Below are positions 25,046 to 33,511 of a stretch of DNA of 64,000 nt, piece by piece. Position numbers and translations under genes: made by a program. The notes below the pieces were generated by a model, which worked only from the letters and a program-made list of their open reading frames with translations, did not search any database and was not told the origin of the DNA. This DNA is from Hymenobacter jeongseonensis (lineage in GTDB: Bacteria; Bacteroidota; Bacteroidia; Cytophagales; Hymenobacteraceae), in the NCBI RefSeq assembly GCF_015694725.1, contig NZ_JADQDQ010000002.1:434001-498000 (forward strand). The letters are read 5' to 3'. Each line of letters opens with the position of its first letter. Position 1 is the first letter of the stretch.

Positions 25046-25612
25046 ATGAAGTTTCTGGTTCTTTGCCTGGGCAACATTGGCCCCGAATACGCCGACACAC
25101 GCCACAACATTGGGTTTATGGTGGCGGATTACCTGGCCGCTAAATTCGACGCGCCTCGCTTCGAAATTGGCCGCCACGCCTTCGTAACCGAGTTCAAACA
25201 CAAAGGCCACGCCTACACACTGGTGAAGCCCACCACCTACATGAACCTGAGCGGCAAAGCGGCGTCGCACTGGTTGGCCACGCTCAAGGTGCCGGTAGAA
25301 AACATGCTGGTGGTGACCGATGACTTGGCCCTCCCCTTCGGGAAGCTGCGCCTAAAAGGCCAGGGCTCCGCGGGCGGCCACAACGGCCTTAAGGATATAC
25401 AAGCCACGCTGAGTAGTGATGTGTACGCCCGGCTGCGCTTTGGCGTGGATGCCAATTTCCCCAAAGGCCGGCAGGTGGATTACGTGTTGAATCCGTTTTC
25501 GGCAGACGAATTAATTGAATTACCGACCCGCATTGAAAAAGCAGCCGAAGCCATTTTAGCATTTGGCGCTCTGGGATTGGACCGGGCCATGAATGTGGTG
25601 AACGTGAAGTAA
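25046..25612 (+). CDS. pth: Peptidyl-tRNA hydrolase
   Basis: This enzyme releases peptides from peptidyl-tRNAs that drop off ribosomes. The 188-residue protein has the catalytic His in DTRHNIGFMVADYLA, the Asn in KPTTYMNLSGKA, and the Asp-containing VTDDLALPFGKLRLKGQGSAGGHNGLKDI segment, all expected for the family. Its own short gap after the rplY terminator suggests a separate transcript. Confidence 0.96.
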   Translation: MKFLVLCLGNIGPEYADTRHNIGFMVADYLAAKFDAPRFEIGRHAFVTEFKHKGHAYTLVKPTTYMNLSGKAASHWLATLKVPVENMLVVTDDLALPFGKLRLKGQGSAGGHNGLKDIQATLSSDVYARLRFGVDANFPKGRQVDYVLNPFSADELIELPTRIEKAAEAILAFGALGLDRAMNVVNVK

Positions 25613-25633
25613 TTCACGAAAACAACACTGCAT

Positions 25634-25672
25634 AAAAAAGCCCGTCTGCGAATTGCAGACAGGCTTTTTTTT
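25634..25672. terminator. Bidirectional terminator between pth and metG
   Basis: A 16-nt stem with one C/A mismatch, AAAAAAGCC.../...GGCTTTTTT (25634-25649 with 25655-25670), between convergent genes. A and T runs flank both sides. Confidence 0.82.
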
Positions 25673-25686
25673 CACAAAAAAACTAC

Positions 25687-27729
25687 TTACACTACTCCGC
25701 TGCCGTTGCGCACGGCTTTGCTGGGCTGCATTAGGGCCAGGCTGCCGTCGGCATTTTCAGCCATCAGGAGCATGCCTTGGCTTTGGATGCCTTTAATTTC
25801 GCGGGGTGCCAGATTGAGCAGCACTTGTACTTGCTGGCCAATTAGGGCTTCCGGGATGAAGTGCTCAGCGATGCCGCTCACGATGGTGCGTTGCTCCAGG
25901 CCGAGGTCGATGGTGAGCTTTAATAGCTTTTTCGTCTTGGCTACTTTCTCGGCGGCTACGATAGTACCGATGCGCAAATCCATCTGGCCGAATTCATCGA
26001 ACGAGACGTCGGCTTTGGCGGGCGTTACGGGCGTGTTGGCCAGCTGGTTTTCTTTTTTGGTATCGAGCAGCTTTTGCACTTGTGCTTCCACGGTGGCGTC
26101 TTCAATTTTGGCGAAGAGCAACGCCGCCTCACGCAATTGGTGGCCCGCAGGCAGCACATCCGAACGCCCGGCACTGGCCCAATTGCCCAGTTCGATATTG
26201 AGCATGGTGGCCAGTTTCTGGGCCGATTCAGGCAGGAACGGCTCTAGCAAAGGCGCCAGCGCAGCGGCGATTTGCAGCGCCACGTGCAACACCGTGCCAG
26301 TGCGCGCCACGTCGGTTTTTATGAGGTGCCAAGGCTGGGTTTCGGCAAGGTATTTATTACCGAGGCGCGCTAAATTCAGCACTTCCGCTAGTGCATCGCG
26401 GAAACGGTAATTTTCAATTAGCTCTCCAACCTTAGCGGGAAATTCAGAAGCTTGCGCCAAGGTGACCCGGTCGAAATCTTCCAAGTGGCTTACCGCTGGC
26501 ACCTTGCCGTCGAAAAACTTATGCGTTAAGACTGCGGCACGGTTAATGAAATTACCGAGCGTGGCAACTAATTCATTGTTGTTGCGGGCCTGGAAATCTT
26601 TCCAGGTAAAGTCGTTGTCCTTGGTCTCGGGAGCGTTGGCGCACAGCACATAACGCAGCACATCGGCTTGGCCGGGAAATTCAGCCATGTATTCGTGCAG
26701 CCACACGGCCCAGTTACGAGAAGTGCTAATTTTATCGCCTTCCAGATTTAGAAATTCGTTGGCGGGCACATTATCCGGCAAAATAAATTCGCCGTGCGCT
26801 TTTAGCATTACCGGAAAAATAATGCAGTGGAAAACGATGTTGTCTTTGCCGATAAAATGCACCAGTTTGGAGTCGGCGTCTTTCCAGTATAATTCCCACT
26901 CGTCGGGAAATGCCTCTTTGGTGGCTGATATGTAGCCGATTGGCGCATCAAACCACACGTAGAGCACTTTACCATCGGCGCCGGGTACTGGCACGGGCAC
27001 ACCCCAGTCGAGGTCGCGCGTGACGGCGCGGGGGTGCAGGCCCTGGTCAATCCAGGATTTGCACTGGCCGTACACGTTGGTTTTCCAATCGTTTTTATGG
27101 CCTTCAATTATCCATTCGCGCAGCCAGGGCTCGTATTGGTCGAGGGGCAGAAACCAGTGCTTGGTATCGCGCAAAATGGGTTGCGCACCGCTGAGCATGC
27201 TGCGCGGATTAATTAATTCGGTGGGGCTGAGCGACGTGCCACACCGCTCGCACTGGTCGCCGTAGGCATTTTCATTGCCACAATTCGGGCACGTTCCTAC
27301 GATGTAGCGGTCGGCCAGAAATTGCTGCGCTTGCTCATCGAAATACTGCTGGGTGGTTTGCTCAATAAATTGCCCAGCGTCGTTCAGCTTGGTAAAAAAG
27401 CTGCTGGAAACCTCAGCGTGCGTAGCTGATGAAGTGCGCGAATACACGTCAAACGACACCTTGAAATCGCGGAACGAATCGCGAATTAGGGTGTGGTATT
27501 TATCAACGACTTGCTGCGGCGTCACGCCTTCTTTTTGGGCCCGAATGGTAATTGGAACGCCATGCTCGTCAGAACCGCAAATAAATTTGACGTCGCGACC
27601 AGCGGAGCGCAAATAGCGGACGTAGATATCCGCAGGCAAATAAACCCCGGCCAAATGCCCGATATGCACGGGACCATTGGCATATGGCAAAGCAGCGGTA
27701 ACAGTGTAACGCTTAGGTATATGAGACAT
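25687..27729 (-). CDS. metG: Methionyl-tRNA synthetase
   Basis: This enzyme charges tRNA-Met. The 680-residue protein has the HIGH motif at His22-His25 (PVHIGHLAG), a zinc knuckle [18 protein letters not shown] at about residues 145-162, and KISTS as the KMSKS-equivalent motif. A C-terminal EMAP/Arc1p tRNA-binding domain follows ([19 protein letters not shown] onward), which also drives dimerisation in this class. I chose the ATG at 27729 ([19 protein letters not shown]), which fits the family; the longer open frame runs into a hairpin. A perfect 24-bp inverted repeat lies 15 bp upstream of the start. Confidence 0.96.
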   Translation of the reverse strand: MSHIPKRYTVTAALPYANGPVHIGHLAGVYLPADIYVRYLRSAGRDVKFICGSDEHGVPITIRAQKEGVTPQQVVDKYHTLIRDSFRDFKVSFDVYSRTSSATHAEVSSSFFTKLNDAGQFIEQTTQQYFDEQAQQFLADRYIVGTCPNCGNENAYGDQCERCGTSLSPTELINPRSMLSGAQPILRDTKHWFLPLDQYEPWLREWIIEGHKNDWKTNVYGQCKSWIDQGLHPRAVTRDLDWGVPVPVPGADGKVLYVWFDAPIGYISATKEAFPDEWELYWKDADSKLVHFIGKDNIVFHCIIFPVMLKAHGEFILPDNVPANEFLNLEGDKISTSRNWAVWLHEYMAEFPGQADVLRYVLCANAPETKDNDFTWKDFQARNNNELVATLGNFINRAAVLTHKFFDGKVPAVSHLEDFDRVTLAQASEFPAKVGELIENYRFRDALAEVLNLARLGNKYLAETQPWHLIKTDVARTGTVLHVALQIAAALAPLLEPFLPESAQKLATMLNIELGNWASAGRSDVLPAGHQLREAALLFAKIEDATVEAQVQKLLDTKKENQLANTPVTPAKADVSFDEFGQMDLRIGTIVAAEKVAKTKKLLKLTIDLGLEQRTIVSGIAEHFIPEALIGQQVQVLLNLAPREIKGIQSQGMLLMAENADGSLALMQPSKAVRNGSGVV

Positions 27730-27744
27730 AATTAGCAAAAAATT

Positions 27745-27801
27745 AAAGCCCGATGCAAGTCGTGTTTTTTTATTTATAAAACACGACTTGCATCGGGCTT
27801 T
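27745..27801. repeat. Perfect 24-bp hairpin just upstream of metG
   Basis: The arms 27745-27768 and 27778-27801 are perfectly complementary over 24 nt around a 9-nt AT-rich loop. On the metG strand the right arm is followed by AATTTTTT, giving the form of an intrinsic terminator. It sits between divergent genes, so it cannot terminate any annotated gene. It is either part of the metG leader or the end of an unrecognised short transcript. A TTTCTTTG sequence at its outer edge on the minus strand weakly resembles a -7 element. Confidence 0.7.
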
Positions 27802-27877
27802 GCAAAGAAACAACAGAAAAAACGCAGAATTTAATCAACAAAAAAACGAGGCAAGCCGTTTGACACGTAATTCATTT

Positions 27878-27885
27878 TATATTTG
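27878..27885 (+). promoter_or_regulatory. -7 element TATATTTG before the AT-hook-like gene
   Basis: An exact TAnnTTTG match 76 bp before the start at 27962. A TTTG lies upstream, but at 15-nt spacing rather than 19-21. Confidence 0.4.
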
Positions 27886-27961
27886 AGGAAATTGGATTAA
27901 TACTCTTGCACAAAAGACAGTAATGCACTGCCTTCACAGCCTTCAATAACCCTTCGTTCAA

Positions 27962-28729
27962 ATGAAAAAACCTGCTTCACCAAAACAGACGGAAAAACGT
28001 GCGAAACGCACGCCGGAAGAAAAATCGGCCCGCAAATCAGCCAAGAAAGCCGGTCGTGCGGCAACTCTTCTCAACGATGACCGCGACGATAATAAGGCTC
28101 GCCAGAAGAAGACCCTGAAGACCGCTGCGAAGCAACTGCAAAAGGAGCTGAACAACCGCATGAACGAAGTGGTGTCTCGCATCCGCAAAGAAACGAAGGC
28201 CAAGCTGAAGGAAGTGGTGAAGGAAGCCACGCGGCGCCTCGACGGCGACACGGAGCGCATGTTTGAGCAAGCCCTGCACACCATCGTGCGCCACTACGAT
28301 TCCGTGGCAGGCGGCACCAGTGCTACAACGGCGGACTCCACCACCGAAGCCACTGCCAGCCCCGCCACCACGGCAGCCCGCAGCAGCAAAAAAGGCCAAA
28401 CGCTGAACAAAGACGGCACGCCACGCAAGGCCCGCGCCGCAACTGCCGATGAGGCATCGGAAGGCGCCGCAACCGCCACCGAAGCGCCCAAGAGCTTGGG
28501 CCGCAAGCCCGGCACCGCAGCCGCGAAAGCACCCTCGGCCAGCAGCCGGGGCCGCAAACCTGCCGCCACGGCCAGTGCAGCCCCCGCCCGCCGCGGCCCC
28601 AAACCGGGCACGCCCGCTACGGGCGCCCGCCGGGGTCCCAAGCCCCGCACACAAGCCGCGCCGGCCCCCGAAACTACCGACGTGATGAATTCGGCCGATA
28701 GCCCCAGCACCGGCGAAGTAAGCGCATAG
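27962..28729 (+). CDS. Basic, disordered AT-hook-like chromatin protein (hypothetical)
   Basis: A 255-residue protein with no recognised enzyme domain. Residues 1-60 are Lys/Arg-rich (KKPASPKQTEKRAKRTPEEK). Residues about 55-115 form a likely helical or coiled-coil region (LKTAAKQLQKELNNRMNEVV, then KAKLKEVVKEATRRL). The rest is Ala/Thr/Pro-rich low-complexity sequence with four AT-hook-like cores near the C-terminus (LGRKPGT, RGRKPAA, RRGPKPGT, RRGPKPRT). This resembles histone H1-like bacterial proteins and suggests minor-groove DNA binding. The function is inferred from composition only. It is divergent from metG and ends at a very long terminator. Confidence 0.75.
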   Translation: MKKPASPKQTEKRAKRTPEEKSARKSAKKAGRAATLLNDDRDDNKARQKKTLKTAAKQLQKELNNRMNEVVSRIRKETKAKLKEVVKEATRRLDGDTERMFEQALHTIVRHYDSVAGGTSATTADSTTEATASPATTAARSSKKGQTLNKDGTPRKARAATADEASEGAATATEAPKSLGRKPGTAAAKAPSASSRGRKPAATASAAPARRGPKPGTPATGARRGPKPRTQAAPAPETTDVMNSADSPSTGEVSA

Positions 28730-28750
28730 CAACTCGTCGCAAGCCCCAAG

Positions 28751-28812
28751 TGCATTAGGCCCAAAAAGCCCGCCTCCAGCGAATCGGAGGCGGGCTTTTT
28801 GGGCCTAATGCA
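28751..28812. terminator. Bidirectional terminator with 27-bp perfect stem
   Basis: The arms 28751-28777 and 28786-28812 pair perfectly over 27 nt around an 8-nt loop. An internal AAAAA/TTTTT block lies 12 nt from the outer ends. It separates the convergent AT-hook-like and lipoprotein genes and has the same architecture as the element at 5979. Confidence 0.85.
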
Positions 28813-28875
28813 GTCGCGTTTCAATAAAGCAACAACGAACCGCTTGGCTGGTTGCCGTTCTACTGGAAACATCCC

Positions 28876-29274
28876 CTACGGCTTGCGAACCGGCGTTTCA
28901 ACGGGCGGGTCGTAGCTCAGGCGCCGAATGCGGGTTTCGGGCGAAGTATTGTTGGGGTCGTCGGTATTTACATTTTCGATGCGCTTCTGCCGGTTGATGT
29001 CGGCGGCTTGGTTGCCGAGGCGAACCCGGTTAGGGGTGGCATCGGGCACGGAAGAACTGGTTCCGCTGCTGTTGTAGATGGCACGGCGGTCGGCATCGGT
29101 GTTCACTTCAGCAGGCACCGCGGGTGCGGCGGTTGGCGCCACGTCCCGGCGGGCACCGCTTGAAATGGCGCCCGGTGTGGCTCTTTCGCTCGATTGTTCT
29201 GTGGCCGTGCAGGCCGATAGCCCAAGGCCCAAAGCCAGCGCCGTGTAACCAATAAAAAAACGGGGATTCCTCAT
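28876..29274 (-). CDS. Small lipoprotein, hypothetical
   Basis: A 132-residue protein starting MRNPRFFIGYTALALGLGLSACTATEQ. The LSAC lipobox makes it a predicted lipoprotein. The mature part is polar and low in complexity (Ala/Thr/Arg/Asn-rich, for example RRAIYNSSGTSSSVPDATPN), with no domain that I recognise. The ATG at 29274 was chosen because it gives a proper signal peptide. Function unknown. Confidence 0.7.
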   Translation of the reverse strand: MRNPRFFIGYTALALGLGLSACTATEQSSERATPGAISSGARRDVAPTAAPAVPAEVNTDADRRAIYNSSGTSSSVPDATPNRVRLGNQAADINRQKRIENVNTDDPNNTSPETRIRRLSYDPPVETPVRKP

Positions 29275-29331
29275 TGCCGTTAGCTGAAAAACAGTCGGAA
29301 CAGACTGCTTGACTTCAAACGAGGGCAACTG

Positions 29332-30135
29332 CTATGTAGTTCGAACAAGTTGCGCCACGCGGCTTTTGCCGGGGCTAATGCCGTCCCAGAGCACCATGCG
29401 GGCTTCCAGACATTGAATGGTGACGTGCTGGCAGTCCAGCCAGCGGTCGGGGTCGTCGGCGCACAACTCGCGCACCATTTGCTGGGCCAGGGGCGCGTGC
29501 ACTTCTTCATCGAGTTGAATGTGCCGGTCGAGGTAATAGGTAAAGGTGTCGAGCTGGCCCGGAAACCGGGTGCGCAATTCGCCCACCAGTTGCCGAAACA
29601 TGGCCGGAATCAGGTCTTCGCGCCCAAAGGTGAAGGCGGCTGCCACCGCATGTGCCTGCCCGGAACGGATGATGGCAAACGTTGTCTCGACAAACTGCCG
29701 CACCGAATCCGGTGCCTGCGCCGCATCCAAGCCCTGTGAAACCGTCCGGCCCGCGTTCACGGCGGCTACCAAGCGCCTAATTGGCGCCGTGTCGGCGCCG
29801 CACTCTTCCATGGCCCGCACGTACAGCTCGAAGTGGCTCATAGGCTGGCCGTGCAGGTCAACATCCGATTCTTCCTCCAGCACAATCTCGTTGATGAGGC
29901 GCCGCGTGGCCGGATTGGCCGTTGGCACCCATGGCACCTTCACGCACGTCAACTCCCGTTGCAACGCTTTGAGCAGCGACATGAAATCCCAAACGGCAAA
30001 AACGTGGTGCTCCATGAAACGCCGCAAATCGGCCAGCGTTTGGAGGCGGTAGTACAGGCTATTATTGAGCAACAGGCGGCGCGTGTGCGCTACTTCTTGC
30101 TGGAGAAACGCAACGGGGTCGGAAACAGTGTTCAT
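29332..30135 (-). CDS. DUF3050 (heme oxygenase-like fold) protein
   Basis: A 267-residue protein of the DUF3050 family, which adopts an all-helical heme-oxygenase-like fold. Conserved stretches include FMEHHVFAVWDFMSLLKALQ, NEIVLEEESDVD, SHFELYVRAMEECGAD and the C-terminal HIQLDEEVHAPLAQQMV. Several His and Glu residues are spaced as in ferritin-like or diiron relatives. The substrate is unknown. I chose the ATG at 30135 (MNTVSDPVAFLQQEV); an in-frame GTG 11 codons upstream is possible. Confidence 0.78.
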   Translation of the reverse strand: MNTVSDPVAFLQQEVAHTRRLLLNNSLYYRLQTLADLRRFMEHHVFAVWDFMSLLKALQRELTCVKVPWVPTANPATRRLINEIVLEEESDVDLHGQPMSHFELYVRAMEECGADTAPIRRLVAAVNAGRTVSQGLDAAQAPDSVRQFVETTFAIIRSGQAHAVAAAFTFGREDLIPAMFRQLVGELRTRFPGQLDTFTYYLDRHIQLDEEVHAPLAQQMVRELCADDPDRWLDCQHVTIQCLEARMVLWDGISPGKSRVAQLVRTT

Positions 30136-30227
30136 AAACTCAGGCCGTTTAAAATAGAACCTTTCCACTAACTGCTTTCACTGCCCATCTTTAGCAAATG
30201 TTTTGAATTCAGCCAAGGGACATAAAC

Positions 30228-30261
30228 GAAAAGCCCCCCGACGCGGATTGTCGGGAGGCTT
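30228..30261 (-). terminator. Terminator of msrB
   Basis: A 12-nt stem with one C/A mismatch (30231-30242 with 30250-30261), followed on the minus strand by TTTTCGTTT, 31 bp past the msrB stop. Confidence 0.7.
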
Positions 30262-30291
30262 GCATTTGTGAATTTTCTGAAAAACGACGGG

Positions 30292-30843
30292 CTACTTCTT
30301 CTTTTGAAACACCAGCGCGTTGCCGTCCATGCAGTAGCGCTGGCCGGTGGGCTTGGGGCCGTCGTTGAAGACGTGGCCGAGGTGGCCGCCGCACTTGGCG
30401 CACACAATCTCGTCGCGGCTCATGCCGAAGGTGTCGTCTGAGGCCACCTTCACGCTGGTAGCCGTGGCGGGCGCGAAAAAGCTGGGCCAACCAGTGCCCG
30501 ACTCAAACTTGGTGTCGGAATAAAAAAGCAGGTTGCCATCGGCGGCGCAGTAGTAGCTGCCGGCGGCGTGGTTGTCGTGGTATTTGCCGGTGAAGGGGCG
30601 TTCGGTGCCTTTCTCGCGGAGGATGTAATACTGGTCGGGCGTGAGGGCCTTTTTCCATTCGGCCTCGGTTTTGCGCACCGGAAATTCGTCGGGTTTGCCG
30701 GTCACCACTTTGGGCTGAAAGTAGGTTTTGCCAGCTGTGGTACGGGCCGCAGGAGCCGTATTGACGGCTACATCGCGCTTTTGCGAGCAGGCCGAATTGA
30801 GCGTGAGGGCCGAAACAACTAATAATAAAACGGGGAAACGCAT
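30292..30843 (-). CDS. msrB: Peptide-methionine (R)-S-oxide reductase, lipoprotein form
   Basis: This enzyme reduces methionine-R-sulfoxide in oxidised proteins. The 183-residue protein has a lipobox (LTLNSACS, Cys19), so it acts in the cell envelope. It has the family core SDTKFESGTGWPSF, VCAKCGGHLGHVFNDGP, and the catalytic Cys171 in GQRYCMDGNAL. One structural zinc pair is complete (Cys148, Cys151), but the other reads CAAD (Cys99 to Asp102), so a ligand is lost or replaced. Only five Cys are present in total, with no obvious resolving Cys, so its reduction route may be unusual. Confidence 0.92.
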   Translation of the reverse strand: MRFPVLLLVVSALTLNSACSQKRDVAVNTAPAARTTAGKTYFQPKVVTGKPDEFPVRKTEAEWKKALTPDQYYILREKGTERPFTGKYHDNHAAGSYYCAADGNLLFYSDTKFESGTGWPSFFAPATATSVKVASDDTFGMSRDEIVCAKCGGHLGHVFNDGPKPTGQRYCMDGNALVFQKKK

Positions 30844-31054
30844 GGTCGGGGGTGAGGTGAAATTCAGTTGCCCAACATACGAGACGGGGCTACGGTTCGG
30901 TCTGCGGGGCTGGCGAAAAGCCGGCGGGAACCTTACGCCCCGGCTAATTGATTTAGGGCGACAAGCTTGGCTGCGCGACGGCCAGCGCAGCGCCTGCTTC
31001 GGCTGGGTGCTGAGTAAGAGTTGACTACCACAAGGCTTTACGCCTTTTTATCCG

Positions 31055-31062
31055 TACCTTTG
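31055..31062 (+). promoter_or_regulatory. -7 element TACCTTTG of typA
   Basis: An exact TAnnTTTG match, 20 nt before the typA ATG, followed by CACCC as at rsmG and the histidine kinase gene. A short AAGGC/GCCTT hairpin with a T-run lies just upstream. The 150 bp between that and msrB show nothing I recognise. Confidence 0.55.
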
Positions 31063-31082
31063 CACCCGCAAAAACAACCCAT

Positions 31083-32894
31083 ATGGCCAACAATATTCGG
31101 AACATTGCCATCATCGCTCACGTTGACCACGGCAAGACGACCCTAGTGGATAAGATTATCCACGCATCTAAGATTTTCGACGCCCACCAGCAGTTCGACG
31201 ACCTCATCCTCGACGACAACCCCCTGGAGCGCGAGCGTGGCATTACCATCGTTTCCAAAAACGTATCGGTACGCTACAACGGCACCAAAATCAATATCAT
31301 CGACACCCCTGGTCACGCCGACTTCGGCGGTGAGGTAGAGCGCGTGTTGAAGCTGGCCGACGGTGTATTGCTGCTCGTGGATGCCTTCGAAGGCGCCATG
31401 CCGCAGACCCGTTTCGTGCTCGGCAAAGCCATTGCCCTGGGGTTGAAGCCCATTGTGGTGGTGAACAAAGTGGACAAGGAAAACTGCCGCCCCGACGAGG
31501 TGCACGAGCAGGTTTTCGACCTCATGTTCAACCTCGGCGCTTCGGAAGACCAGCTTGATTTCGTGACCTTGTACGGTTCCTCGAAACAAGGTTGGATGAG
31601 CACTGACTGGAAAGTGAAGACCGACAACCTGATTCCGTTGCTCGACGCGGTTATCTCGTCGATTCCGCCCGCACCGACCTTGGAAGGCACGCCCCAGATG
31701 CAGATTACCTCGCTCGACTACTCGTCGTTCGTGGGTCGTATCGCCATCGGCCGCGTGCACCGCGGCACGCTGAAAGAAGGCTCGAACATGAGCCTGATGA
31801 AGGCTGACGGCAGCATCAAAAAAGTAAAAATCCGCGAGCTGCACGTATTTGAAGGCCTCGGCCGCGTGAAAGTTGATTCGGTAAGCAGCGGCGAAATCTG
31901 CGCCGTGTCGGGCATCGAAGGCTTCGACATTGGTGACACGCTGGCTGACGCTGACAACCCCGAGCAATTGGAGCGCATCAGCATCGACGAGCCGACGATG
32001 AACATGCTGTTCACCATCAACAACTCGCCGTTCTTCGGCAAAGAAGGCAAGTTTGTGACGTCGCGTCACTTGCGTGACCGTCTCTTCAAAGAGACTGAGA
32101 AAAACCTCGCCCTGCGCGTGGAGGCGACCGACAAAGAGGATACCTTCCTCGTCTTCGGCCGTGGCATTCTTCACTTGTCGGTACTCATCGAGACCATGCG
32201 TCGCGAAGGCTACGAGCTACAGGTGGGCCAGCCCCAGGTGCTGTTCAAAGAAGACGAAAACGGCAAGCGTACCGAGCCCATCGAGCTACTCGTGGTGGAC
32301 GTGCCCGAGGAATCGGCCGGTAAAGTAATCGAGCTGGTGAGCATGCGCAAAGGCGAAATGACCATCATGGAGCCCAAGGGCGACTTGCAGCACTTGGAAT
32401 TCACCATCCCGTCGCGCGGCCTGATTGGCCTGCGTAACAACGTGCTGACTGCCACTGGCGGCGAAGCCATCATGAACCACCGTTTTGTGGATTATGAGGA
32501 GCACAAAGGCCCTATCCCCGGCCGGATTGCTGGTTCGCTGATTTCGCTGGAAACCGGTGCTGGCACCGCGTACACCATCGACAAGCTGCAGGACCGTGGT
32601 TCTTTCTTCGTGGACCCAGGCGAGGAAGTGTACGGCGGCCAGGTTATCGGCGAGCACACCCGCCCCAATGACCTGACGGTGAACATCCAGAAGGGCAAGA
32701 AATTGACCAACATGCGTGCTTCGGGCACCGATGACAACGCCAAGATTGTTCCCAAGCGTCAATTTTCGCTGGAAGAAGCCATGGAATACATCCAGAAGGA
32801 TGAGTACCTGGAAGTGACGCCGAAGTCGATTCGGATGCGCAAGATTCTGCTCGACGAAAACGAGCGTCTGCGCTACGCCAAGCAGGCTGACTAA
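31083..32894 (+). CDS. typA: Ribosome-associated GTPase TypA/BipA
   Basis: A translational GTPase that binds 70S ribosomes and supports assembly and growth under stress or cold. The 603-residue protein has the P-loop AHVDHGKTTLVDKII, switch I ERERGITI, DTPGHADFGGEVERVL and NKVD (G1-G4). EF-G-like domains II, III and V are followed by the BipA-specific C-terminal domain (TNMRASGTDDNAKI). The length matches the family. It is transcribed from its own TACCTTTG element and ends at a clear terminator. Confidence 0.97.
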   Translation: MANNIRNIAIIAHVDHGKTTLVDKIIHASKIFDAHQQFDDLILDDNPLERERGITIVSKNVSVRYNGTKINIIDTPGHADFGGEVERVLKLADGVLLLVDAFEGAMPQTRFVLGKAIALGLKPIVVVNKVDKENCRPDEVHEQVFDLMFNLGASEDQLDFVTLYGSSKQGWMSTDWKVKTDNLIPLLDAVISSIPPAPTLEGTPQMQITSLDYSSFVGRIAIGRVHRGTLKEGSNMSLMKADGSIKKVKIRELHVFEGLGRVKVDSVSSGEICAVSGIEGFDIGDTLADADNPEQLERISIDEPTMNMLFTINNSPFFGKEGKFVTSRHLRDRLFKETEKNLALRVEATDKEDTFLVFGRGILHLSVLIETMRREGYELQVGQPQVLFKEDENGKRTEPIELLVVDVPEESAGKVIELVSMRKGEMTIMEPKGDLQHLEFTIPSRGLIGLRNNVLTATGGEAIMNHRFVDYEEHKGPIPGRIAGSLISLETGAGTAYTIDKLQDRGSFFVDPGEEVYGGQVIGEHTRPNDLTVNIQKGKKLTNMRASGTDDNAKIVPKRQFSLEEAMEYIQKDEYLEVTPKSIRMRKILLDENERLRYAKQAD

Positions 32895-32916
32895 GCTTCA
32901 GCACAGCTGTTTTTAC

Positions 32917-32948
32917 AAAAAAGGCGCGGCAATAGCCGCGCCTTTTTT
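32917..32948 (+). terminator. Terminator of typA
   Basis: A 14-bp perfect stem AAAAAAGGCGCGGC/GCCGCGCCTTTTTT (32917-32930 with 32935-32948) with a 4-nt loop. Confidence 0.9.
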
Positions 32949-32992
32949 ATGCGTTACTTTCACAGAACGGTTCTCCGGTCATCGCTACTCCC

Positions 32993-33508
32993 ATGAATCA
33001 AGCCGCCTTAAATCAGTTTGTCCAAATTTTTACCCTTGAAGACCAAGCGGCTGCCCAGCGGGTGAGCGAGCGGCTTGCGCTGGTGCTAAGCAACCCAGAG
33101 AACTACCTGGGCGCCTACGAAGAAGAGTTGGCGGAGCGCGGCATCTTATCGGCGCTGCCCCCGCAGGAGCTGCGCGACATTGCCCTCATCGATGCCCTGT
33201 TGATGGAAGACCTGGCCTGGGAAAGTGACTGGGTGGATACCGCCCCAGCCATTGCCGAAGGCCTGAACGACATACTGGCGCGGCAAAACCGGACTCAAAC
33301 CCTGCTGCCCAACACCCTCATCGGCCGCCGCGAGCCCGGCCCCGAGCAGCTCGACACCGTGCAGGATGCGTTGGAGAAAATTGGGCTGGCGCTGGTGCTC
33401 TTTACGCTGGATAGTGACTCCTACCCGCTGGGCATAGTGGCCGAAGCGGACGTGGAGCAGGTGCGCAGCCTGGCCAAAGAATTAGGGTTCGAGTTGGTGG
33501 TGTATTAA
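32993..33508 (+). CDS. Hypothetical protein (possibly DUF6630)
   Basis: A 171-residue soluble acidic protein with no signal peptide or membrane segment. Recognisable pieces are an N-terminal helix (LNQFVQIFTLEDQAAAQRV), a central acidic stretch with Trp residues (LLMEDLAWESDWVD), and a C-terminal alpha/beta part ending LAKELGFELVVY. The pattern of DALLMEDLAWESDW followed by a C-terminal LFTLDSDSYPLGIV strand reminds me of DUF6630, but this is tentative. It converges on the methyltransferase gene with a 3-bp gap. Confidence 0.7.
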   Translation: MNQAALNQFVQIFTLEDQAAAQRVSERLALVLSNPENYLGAYEEELAERGILSALPPQELRDIALIDALLMEDLAWESDWVDTAPAIAEGLNDILARQNRTQTLLPNTLIGRREPGPEQLDTVQDALEKIGLALVLFTLDSDSYPLGIVAEADVEQVRSLAKELGFELVVY

Positions 33509-33511
33509 CCC

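Noticed and set aside
27745-27801. T-box or SAM riboswitch before metG
   Set aside because: No T-box sequence, specifier stem or riboswitch core is visible; there is only one long simple hairpin.
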